A DNA stretch of 64,000 bases, from the NCBI GenBank assembly GCA_038380435.1, contig JAWZYU010000009.1:62215901-62279900 (forward strand), in the 5' to 3' direction. Shown piece after piece: positions 56,274 through 64,000 of this stretch (the stretch's first letter is position 1; every line of letters starts with the position of its first letter). The notes under the pieces were generated by a model, which saw only the letters and a program-made list of their open reading frames with translations, did not search any database and was not told where the DNA came from. The position numbers were made by a program, and so were the translations under genes. Source of the DNA: Ryuthela nishihirai (taxonomy: Eukaryota; Arthropoda; Arachnida; Araneae; Heptathelidae).

Positions 56274-57041
56274 TTAAAATATTTTTATATCTTTTAAAAA
56301 CTTTGTGTCACTCTGATTCGTTCTACTATTTTTATGTTTTTTATACATCTCATTTTTATATTGTACTGAATTAACTATAGTTGTGGTAATCCATGGTTTC
56401 AGCTTTTTCACTATAGGAGTGGTAATAGCAACTTTCGATCGATTTATTAACATTTCTAAATCCCTTAAAAACATGAAATGCTAAATTTCATACGTTACTC
56501 TGGAGGTAAACATTATTTTAGTATGAATCTTCCGACACAAATTTAAGAAGGGTATTATAATCGATTCTTGTCCTAATTACAGACTTTGAACTTTCCTTAA
56601 TTGATTTAATAAAACCGAAATAAATATTACACCTATGAAATGGTGATCAGTGATGTCTAATTTAATTAAATATGTAGTTACACAACTTAATTTAAAATTT
56701 AAATAAAAGATGATCTAAAGAAGTTTAAGAGTATTTTCTAGTAAACATCTATGAGAATTTACAAATCCATTTGGATTTATTGTCTGAAAATAATTGGTCA
56801 TATAAGTATCCCTTTGCGGGATATCCAGGTTAAAATCACCAGTTAGAATGATATAGTTGCACACCATATGACCTAACCAAATACCCAGTTCTTCAATAAA
56901 GTCCGTTTTAGAGTACTCATGCAATCTGTAAATAGCAATCAAGCCCAGTTCCAGATTAAACATTTTTATGTATAATTCCACAATATCAGCAGTTTTAAAA
57001 TTTGTGACACTGATAAACGACCTCTTCATGTCCACTTTCAT
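56274..57041 (-). pseudogene. CR1/Jockey-group endonuclease and linker
   Basis: 56715-57041 reads LGLIAIYRLHEYSKTDFIEE, then YIILTGDFNLDIPQRD. The I-Y-R-x-P-like stretch and GDFNLD are hallmark endonuclease motifs. The linker at 56274-56474 reads KKLKPWITTTIVNSVQYKNE, the KPWIT-x-x-x-x-x-S-x-x-x-K-x-x-x-Y-x-K block that precedes the RT in CR1-like LINEs. Stops lie between the pieces, and the N-terminal part of the endonuclease is missing. Confidence 0.75.
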
Positions 57042-57109
57042 CCATACAGTCGGATAAAATCAGGAATTCAGTTGTATCCAGTATCGGCACCACAAAAGAT
57101 CACAGAATG

Positions 57110-57420
57110 ACAGAAATGACTGGTGTTCTCTAATGCTACAGAGCTCTGCACATTTGGGTGCTACGAGGCATCTTTGGGAGGAGACGGGTGGAACTCTATC
57201 AGATGGGATGTTAAGCTGTGGCCCCATGTGAAGGAGAGTCATACCTTAAGCACGTTAAAGAACACGATGGATGGCCTTGATATCGGACTTTTCCATTTGT
57301 ATCCTAACATCTTCCCAGTGAGCCTCCCCCCAACCTTCTATGAGCTATCAGGGTCCTTGTGACCCGGGCATTTAGCCATTGTGTACAAAAAAGAGTCGAT
57401 CAGAGGTAACACAATCCAAT
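57110..57420 (+). repeat. SINE family B copy, head lost
   Basis: The plus-strand body contains ACGTTAAAGAACACGATGGA and TGGCCTTGATATC, then GTCCTTGTGACCCGGGCATT. No clear A or B box remains. Confidence 0.7.
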
Positions 57421-57424
57421 CCAG

Positions 57425-58130
57425 TCATTGATGAATTCCGATGGAGGAGTGTTTCTAAGGCACTATAAAATACTAGCTTCTATATACATGACTGATGACG
57501 CTAGGGATGCAGCAAGAAGTTAAAAGGTGTTCAGTTTTAATTGCTTGTCTATGCAAGAAATTACATCGCCTGTGCCTTTACTTTTTGATTTACTGTAGTA
57601 CACGTCACGGGTGAAAAAATGAGCCCCCTGTTGTGAAATGTGAAACTCGAGAAGATAACAGAATATCCCATGAAAGGAGTCGATAAAAGGGAAAACTGAA
57701 ATTAAAGGGTGGGTGGATCTTACTTGATAGAGATGCGGTTGTAGTTTCTTGGCTTTCTAATGATGTTATTGAAGTCGGAATATAATACCATATGGTAATA
57801 ATTTGAGAACAAGTAAACCTGCGGAGAATTCATGAAATCGGCAGTTTTTAGTCTGATATCGTAAAAATGCTGCTCCTCTGTAATAGTCATTAAAAAACTG
57901 TAAACTCCGTTTCAGAAAAAGAATGGAGAGGCAGAATCTGAAGAAAAAGAAAGTAAACAGTCAATGAAAAGATGCCATGCCCACATGAGTTCTAGCAAAA
58001 ACAACTCTGAGATGTAATTCCGCCACAGCAAAGAGTTCCACAACTTATGCCAGAAATAAGCCGTTTCTCTAATGTACGTTATCACGCATACTTTATGGAA
58101 GTAAGCAATTAAAATGTTTTTCATGTCGGT
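57425..58130. other. Unassigned DNA
   Basis: Nothing recognised between the SINE and RTE copy C. Confidence 0.45.
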
Positions 58131-58867
58131 ATATACTGTATGTTATCTGTTATTATGTCCCCATTGAGGACTCCGATGACGACGAGAAAGATAGGTTTAA
58201 TGACCAATTTCAGGATATTTTGAATTCTCTCAAGAAAGGAGATATTACCCCTGTTCTGGGATAATATCTCCTTTCTTGATTTTTTTTCTTCCAAGATTTT
58301 GGTCTTAAGTGGTCTACAGCTGGTACTGACTCTGACCTTCGTAGAGGGGTGATAGGTCACTTTGGTGTTGGTAGTTGCAATGGCAATGGGTAGTGTCTCC
58401 TACAGGTAAGTAAACTTTATAGTTTCAGTTAACTTGGTAAACTTTATGGTTTGAGTCACTTTATGGTAAATTAACACTTATTACAAACACCGTGACATGC
58501 ATAAGTACATGTGGGTTTCACCAGATGGGATGCATAAGAATATGATTGATTATATATTAATTAACAGCAAATGGGCTAGTTCTGTTCTGTTGTAGTTTCT
58601 GTCAGGTCATGGGTGCTGAAATTGGATCTCATTGTTACATTCTAAAAAATTGGATCTCATTATTACCTTCTCTAACTTAATCTTAAAAAGCTTTGTTAAG
58701 GTTAAAAATGTGCTTTTAACATTGAAGCTCTGAAAGACCCAGTTAGAGCCAAAGCTTACCATGATAGGTTATTTAGCCATTAGAACAGTCATGGTTTGCT
58801 TACTACTGAAGTTGACGAAGAATGGAACCGTTTAAAATAGGCTTTTCTTGAACCTAACTGTACTCTT

Positions 58868-59464
58868 TTGAGTAAAAAAGAGCAGAGGAGGAAAACCTAT
58901 TTGAGTGATAAGGCACTGGAGCTTATTTTAGAAAGAAAGATCTGTAGGAATAACCTAATAAAACACCTTACTTCTCCTAACAGAACGAATTACAAAAAAC
59001 TTAACAATCCGGTAAAGGATCAGTTAGCAGCTGATAGAAATCTTTTGCTTGATAGCTTGGCTGACAAAGCAGAGGAAGCAGCTAGACAGTGTAACAACAG
59101 AGAGCTGTATCAGATAATTGGTATTTTGTGTAGTAAGAAACGGACAGGTAAACAGGGATTGAAAAATAAATATGGAAAGGTTATCGAAGGTGAGTATTCT
59201 GTCTTGAAGAGATGGAATGAGCATTTCAGCAATGTTCTAAACAATATGAATAGTTATATTCCCATTGTTGGTACTGAAGATAAATGCGTTATTGACTTTA
59301 ATGTTGGTACTGAAGATAAATGCGTTATTGACTTTAATGTTGGTCCTACATCACAATATGAAGTTCTTTTGGCTATTTCTAAACTTCAGCTGTGTAAACC
59401 CCTAGGTGTAGATGAATTTATTATTGGAATGCTTAGAACTGGGAATAGTTTTGTTATCACATGA
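58868..59464 (+). pseudogene. RTE linker and N-terminal RT region (copy C)
   Basis: A 198-codon plus frame reads MSKKEQRRKTYLSDKALELI, KLNNPVKDQLAADRNLLLDS, ADKAEEAARQCNNRELYQII, KGLKNKYGKVIEGEYSVLKR-like text and LLAISKLQLCKPLGVDEFII. It corresponds to the region between endonuclease and RT of copies A and B, which is shorter or frameshifted there. The repeated VGTEDKCVIDFN (12 codons twice, 59267-59338) is an in-frame duplication absent from the others. The following RT region is out of frame to 59905. Confidence 0.85.
59267..59338 (+). repeat. In-frame 36-bp tandem duplication inside RTE copy C
   Basis: GTTGGTACTGAAGATAAATG starts at 59267 and again at 59303, identical over 36 bp. It is perfect and so recent relative to the element. 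Confidence 0.9.
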
Positions 59465-60444
59465 GAAAGAGAAATTTTAAATATCTTCTATGATAAAGTC
59501 ATTGGTTCCTAAGTATTTTACCTATTATTATCCCTACTTAAAAAAAAATAATAAAAATTTTCGCATGATTATGCGTAATAGAATTAAGAATCTCGTTGAA
59601 GGATAATTGCGTGATTAGTAGTGTGAATTCAAAAGTTTTAGGAGATGTAATGATCAGATTTTTCCACTTAAGAAAATTGTTGAGAAATGTTTCCAGTTTT
59701 AAAAACCTGTGCTTACTAACTTTGTAGATTTTAAAAAGACTTTTGTGTCTGTTGATCGTCATATTTTATATTGATTGTAGGATCATCTGGCATACCAGAC
59801 AAGTTAGTTAACACAATGTAAGCTCTCTATAATAACAATGAATCTTGTGTGAGTGTTGGTAAGGCTTGTAGCGATTGGTTTAGCACTGCTAGTGGAGTTA
59901 GACAATAAGGTGGGCCGTCAAAATTTTTTTTTCAAGTCGTAAATCCGTGGAAAAGTTGCGAATTGGGAAGACTAAAAAGGGGTTAAAAAAGAATTAAAAT
60001 CGGTTTATATCATCCGGTCGCGCATGTTCTCTAAATTTTGCCGAAATTTCGAAAAATTCACATTTTTACGATAATTTTTAACATTTTTAAATTAGCCTCT
60101 ACCCGAATGTAATAGCTCAAATTCTTATGTATTAGATCCACGGAAAATAATGTTTAAATATTATTTAAAGCCATCAAATTCTTCCGGTCGCGCATTGCCT
60201 TCAAACTTATTGAAATTTTGAAAAAAATTTACAAATAATGGTAGATCACAGTTCAAGGAAAAAAAACACTAACAACTTACATGTTCTTTATATTTGTTCT
60301 TTATTGAATACAAGTTTAAAAACAAATTATTTTAGACCATTAGTAATATTTATAAACAGATTTTTTTATTGAAACAACTAAGTTTTTGTATGAAGAGTCG
60401 TAAGTCCAAGAAACTCATGTTGAACAATTGAACATCTCCGTTTT

Positions 60445-61061
60445 CACTCATTCTTAGCTGAAGGTACTTTGAAATCTGATTTATGGGCGAAGTTAGGCAT
60501 GGTTGACCTTCACAGCAGAGTCGTTCTGATAAAACCATCCCTAGACTCAGCTCCGCAAACGTTTCCTGAGACTTCTGTCACGAGATTCACACATCCTTCA
60601 ACTGCCTGTGTGTGAACTGGGAATGTCTTGAATGTTATATCTCAATTAGGGACTGAGTCACTTCGAATATGTGATTTAATCTCATCGTCACTGATATCTT
60701 TTAATAATGGGGGAGAAGTTAAATCACAGTCCATCCAATTAATTATTTCCGAGTAGTCTTGAACCCTGAAATTGAGTTTCGGCGGCATGAATGTTCTGAT
60801 ATTTGTTCTCTTTTGATCTAACTGTCTCGCCTTTAGAATTCGTCGAAGTCCGAGCTCTCTTATGTGTTTTGTATCTTGTGTCATGACTAACATTAAATGT
60901 TCTGGATGAGCGAAAAAGCCATTTCGATCGATCACAGGGTCGACAATATTACGTAAATCTTCAGGCAGGTACCTTGAAGATTGCATTGACTGGTACACAA
61001 GGTTTGGTCCCTCTGTAAAGTATTTACTTGTTTTAATACTAAACCACATTGGCAATGCCAA
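60445..61061 (-). pseudogene. Left-arm copy of a truncated transposon-type gene end
   Basis: The minus frame starts MALPMWFSIKTSKYFTEGPN. It passes DPVIDRNGFFAHPEHLMLVM, QDTKHIRELGLRRILKARQL, FMPPKLNFRVQDYSEIINWM and LTSPPLLKDISDDEIKSHIR. It stops at PN-stop (a TGA where the other arm has Trp), then is legible to HTQAVEGCVNLVTEVSG and RDGFIRTTLL-stop. I recognise this C-terminal family (HTQAVER-VKLVTE-S-VCG-RDGFIR) as a recurrent uncharacterised protein of arthropod and other invertebrate genomes, seemingly transposon-borne. I do not know its biochemical role. It lacks the hAT dimerisation motif I would expect at a hAT C-terminus. The N-terminal part is absent. Confidence 0.75.
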
Positions 61062-61122
61062 TGTGGTTTAGTATTAACAAATTTTAAAAATTTAGTATTA
61101 ACAAATTTTAAAATTAACCACA

Positions 61123-61734
61123 TTGGCAATCCCAATGTGGTTTAGTATTAAAACAACTTTACAGAGGGACCAAAACTTGTGTACCAGTCAATACAATCTT
61201 CAAGGTACCTGCCTGAAGGTTTATGTAATTGTCGACCCTGTGATCGAACGAAATGGCTTTTTCGCTCATCCAGAACATTTAATGTTAGCCATGACACAAG
61301 ATAATACAAAACACATAAGAGAGCTCGGACTTTGACGAATTCTAAAGGCGAGACAGTTAGATTAAAAGAGAACAACTCTCAGAACATTCATGCCGCCAAA
61401 ACTCAATTTCAAGGCTCAAGACTACTCGGAAATAATTAACTGGATGGACTGTGATTTAACTTCTCCCCCATTATTAAAAGATATCAGTGACGATGAGATT
61501 AAATCACATATTCAAAGTGACTCAGTCCCTAATTGGGATATAACATTCAAGACATTCCCAGTTCACACACAAGCACTTGAACGATGTATGAAACTCGTGA
61601 CAGAAGTCTCAGGAAACGTTTGCGGAGCTGAGTCTAGGGATGGTTTTATCAGAACGACTCTGCTGTCAAGGTCAACCATGCCTAACTTCGCCCATAAATC
61701 AGATTTCAAAGTACCTTCAGCTAAGAATGAGTGA
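61123..61734 (+). pseudogene. Right-arm copy of the same gene end
   Basis: Collinear with the left arm: DPVIERNGFFAHPEHLMLAM, HIRELGL-stop-RILKARQL, MPPKLNFKAQDYSEIINWMD, then SVPNWDITFKTFPVHTQALE and RCMKLVTEVSGNVCGAES. It ends RDGFIRTTLLSRSTMPNF and SDFKVPSAKNE before TGA. The disabling changes differ from the left arm: here the stop after ELGL, another after RQLD, and an inserted Asn codon; there the PN and TTLL stops. So the arms have mutated independently since they became inverted copies. Confidence 0.8.
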
Positions 61735-62286
61735 AAACGGAGATGTTCAATTGTTCAACATGAGTTTCTTGGACTTACGACTCTTCATACAAAAACTTAG
61801 TTGTTTCAATAAAAAAATCTGTTTATAAATATTACTAATGGTCTAAAATAATTTGTTTTTAAACTTGTATTCAATAAAGAACAAATATAAAGAACATGTA
61901 AGTTGTTAGTGTTTTTTTTCCTTGAACTGTGATCTGCCATTATTTGTAATTTTTTTTCAAAATTTCAATAACTTTGAAGGCAATGCGCGACCGGAAGAAT
62001 TTGATGGATTTAAATAATATTTAAACATTATTTTCCGTGGATCTAATACATAAGAATTTGTGCTATTACATTCGGGTAGAGGCTAATTTAAAAATGTTAA
62101 AAATTATCATATAAATGTGAATTTTTCGAAATTTCGGCAAAATTTAGAGCACATGCGCGACCGGAAGATATAAACCGATTTTAATTCTTTTTTAACCCCG
62201 TTTTAATCCTCCCAATCGCAACTTTTCCGTGGTATTACGACTTGAAAAAAAAATTTTGAATTTTTTCGGCCCACCCTATTAGACAA

Positions 62287-63160
62287 CCGTGCATTTCATC
62301 TCCTTTTCTCCTTAATTTGGTTATTGATTATGTTACGCAGAGTAGATTTTGGTTTTAAGTGGTCTAGAGATTTGAAAATTTTTCATATAGATTATGCTGA
62401 TGATTTAGCTATTTTGAGAAATGATATTGATGAGATGAACTCTTTTATTAGAGCTGTGGATGAGACTGGTTGAAGAGTAGGTTTGGTTATAAACAGAGAG
62501 AAATTAAAGTGGAGAAACTTGGTCAGGCATGTTGTAGTTCAGCTAATCAAAATGGTTGCACCCTTGATTAAGTGCCTTCGTTTAATTATTTTGGGAGCTA
62601 TGTAACAGATGCTGGCGACGTGTGGCTTGAGATATAGATAATAATAGGTATTGATCCTGGGACTTTTAAGAGTCTGTTGAGAGTGGGGAGTAATAGACGT
62701 ATACACCTAAAGACTAAAATTAACCTTTACAACAGTTTTGTGCTTTCTAAAGTTATCTATAATAGTGAAAGATGGACCGTTTGCAAACATAATAACAAGA
62801 ATCTTGATACTTTGATTTCAGATGTTTACGCAGTAACTTGGGCATGAGGTGTTTGACTTTGTAGCAATAATGAGGTTAGGCAAAGAAGTCCGCAGCCTGC
62901 TATGAACAGTATATTGTACAGAGAGAGACTGTCTTGGTATTTGTCCATGTTGCCGTATTTATAACTGTAGATTAGCGAATAGGGTTATGAACAGTGTGCC
63001 TAAAGGACACAGAAACAGTGGGAGATCTAGGATGCGGTAGGAAGACAAGGTCAAATAGAACATTATTAGAATAGATCTACACTGATCAGATGCGGCAGCA
63101 GTAGCTCAAGACATGCTTGTTTGGAGAACTAAATTGTATAGTCTGGTTGGACCTCCGTAG
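62287..63160 (+). pseudogene. RTE reverse transcriptase and C-terminal domain (copy C)
   Basis: Blocks in shifting frames are CISSPFLLNLVIDYVM-like, IDYADDLAILRNDIDEMNSF, FNYFGSYVTDAGDV, KTKINLYNSFVLSKVIYN, and RLANRVMNSVPKG followed by GLVGPP-like codons. Catalytic YADD is retained, but stops and frameshifts are frequent, more than in copy B. Confidence 0.8.
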
Positions 63161-63179
63161 CCTATGACTGCATGAAGAT

Positions 63180-63878
63180 TCTGTGATAAAAATAGCTGCA
63201 AGAATTGTCCGGTGTTGCTCAGGTCATTGTGACCTCAGCCGCGATCACATAGCCCATTACGTCGTTTCTACGCAAGTTATCGAAGTTTTATTTCCCCTTC
63301 GACAAATTTGGTCCCATGCACTTTCCAAGATATTACATGGTTATATATTTTCGATATATAAGATACGCAAGATACGCATGGTTCCAAATTTCGTATGTGA
63401 GTTCCTCCTGTCTGACTCCATATTGGGTGGTAAATTCAGGTTTGTACTTTGAGTGAAACGCTTAATATAATAATGAGGTTTGAAATATAAGGGATCTGGC
63501 AGCGTTTGGTAGTTTCCGCGATTGCAAATTGTGAATGAAAGAAGTTACGAATGGTAAGCGCAGGGAAAATGCGTTTTATCCAAAATACCATTTATTATTA
63601 TTGAGCCTAACGAGTTAATATTTTGATTGTAAAACCTCTTAGTACTCTTAACCTTTTTCCAGTTTTCCAGGTTCCTAGACTCTTTATTCGAAGAAGTATG
63701 GCGACCACTCAGAGAGACAATTGAGAATTGATACATGTTCAGGCGTCGCATCTTGCTTTTCATTGGCTTTCTTGGTTATATCTAATAAGCCTTGATTGGA
63801 CAAGTAACTTTTTGACAGAGGTTTGCCACTCTTTTCTTTATATTAAACGTCGTGCAGTTATAGCGAAATTATAGTTAA
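63180..63878. other. Unassigned DNA
   Basis: A minus frame at 63545-63763 (MKSKMRRLNMYQFSIVSLSG...) is not recognised. Confidence 0.4.
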
Positions 63879-63879
63879 G

Positions 63880-63965
63880 CCTAGAGTATGATATATATGA
63901 TATATATTATATCATACTCCAGGCGTGTCATATATATATATATGACATATATATATATATATCTT
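63880..63965. repeat. AT-rich hairpin and (AT)n microsatellite
   Basis: CCTAGAGTATGATATA is inverted as TATATCATACTCCAGG with a short loop (63880-63922). It is followed by TGTCATATATATATATATGACA, another palindrome, and (AT)n. This is a likely fragile or cruciform-prone site near the window edge. Confidence 0.85.
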
Positions 63966-64000
63966 ATATAGTGTGGGGAAAACGTCTACCCCGGTCCTCC

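Larger units (their letters stand above)
54880..57050 (-). mobile_element. CR1/Jockey-group LINE, nearly full EN-RT, decayed
   Basis: In minus order it has an endonuclease region (56715-57041), a linker (56274-56474), a reverse transcriptase (about 55750-55099) and a C-terminal part (54905-55102). It is AT-richer than the RTE copies and unrelated to them. The 5' end lies near 57050, where the endonuclease is already cut. Confidence 0.8.
59906..62278. mobile_element. 2.37-kb foldback transposon with 8-bp target duplication
   Basis: The identical 8-mer TTAGACAA flanks it (59898-59905 and 62279-62286). In RTE copy C the sequence reads through correctly when one copy is ignored. Ends are TAAGGTGGGCCG and (minus) TAGGGTGGGCCG. 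The two arms of about 1.15 kb are inverted copies of the same sequence, joined by a short centre (about 61040-61140) that itself has small palindromes. An 8-bp duplication fits hAT or P superfamilies; the ends fit the hAT YARNG pattern. Each arm ends with the same truncated gene (see the two pseudogene entries). Confidence 0.92.
58137..63178 (+). mobile_element. RTE-type LINE (copy C), 5' truncated and split by a foldback element
   Basis: It begins inside the endonuclease (VICYYVPIEDSDDDEKDRF) and ends at GGTTGGACCTCCGTAGCCTA, the same 3' end as copies A and B, but has no clear trinucleotide tail. A 2373-bp element at 59906-62278 sits between the RT palm region and the YADD region. The YADD tetrad (IDYADDLAIL, near 62390-62410) still survives. 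Two small local duplications (58232-58277 inverted; 59267-59338 direct) are private to this copy. Confidence 0.9.

Overview
This is AT-rich (roughly two thirds A+T) animal nuclear DNA, almost certainly from an invertebrate. It shows no operons or long uninterrupted reading frames. Instead it carries many tRNA-derived SINEs, several generations of Tc1/mariner, hAT-like and non-LTR elements (RTE, Jockey-like, CR1/Jockey-like), Helitron-like and foldback elements, and microsatellites. The species cannot be named from the sequence. A small THAP-type reading frame and the element mix would fit an arthropod or a mollusc, but this is weak evidence. No complete host gene is visible; the window looks like intergenic or intronic DNA. 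Nearly every supported coding feature is a decayed transposon gene. Layout: 0.9-2.3 kb holds a Tc1-like element. 4.6-9.3 kb holds several SINE copies of three families and a possible THAP exon at 9288-9410. 13-16.4 kb holds a broken RTE-type LINE (copy A). 17.3-18.6 kb holds a foldback MITE and transposase fragments. 22.1-25.3 kb holds a Tc1-like element split by a hAT-like element whose body is a minisatellite. 26.7-32.9 kb is a nest of mariner and Tc1 elements, with a GC-rich 1.2-kb retro-insert. 35.4-36.4 kb is Helitron-like. 36.6-43.8 kb holds SINEs, a tandem duplication and a mariner fragment. 45-46.3 kb holds a rearranged Jockey-like LINE. 46.4-47.8 kb holds two palindromic elements. 48.7-52.1 kb holds the best-preserved RTE LINE (copy B, minus strand) with a (CAT)n tail, flanked by diverged direct repeats. 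52.7-53.6 kb is a tandem array of one mariner transposase module. 54.4-57.1 kb holds a hAT-like MITE and a CR1/Jockey-group LINE. 58.1-63.2 kb is RTE copy C, split by a 2.4-kb foldback transposon with 8-bp target duplications. The most unusual objects are (1) the 2.37-kb foldback element carrying two head-to-head copies of the same transposon-type gene end, (2) the transposase-module array, and (3) the hAT-like element whose body is a minisatellite. Insertion order can be read directly: the RTE, Tc1 and mariner copies came first, and hAT-like, Tc1 or retro-inserts later interrupted them. All family assignments come from reading motifs by eye; no database search was run.
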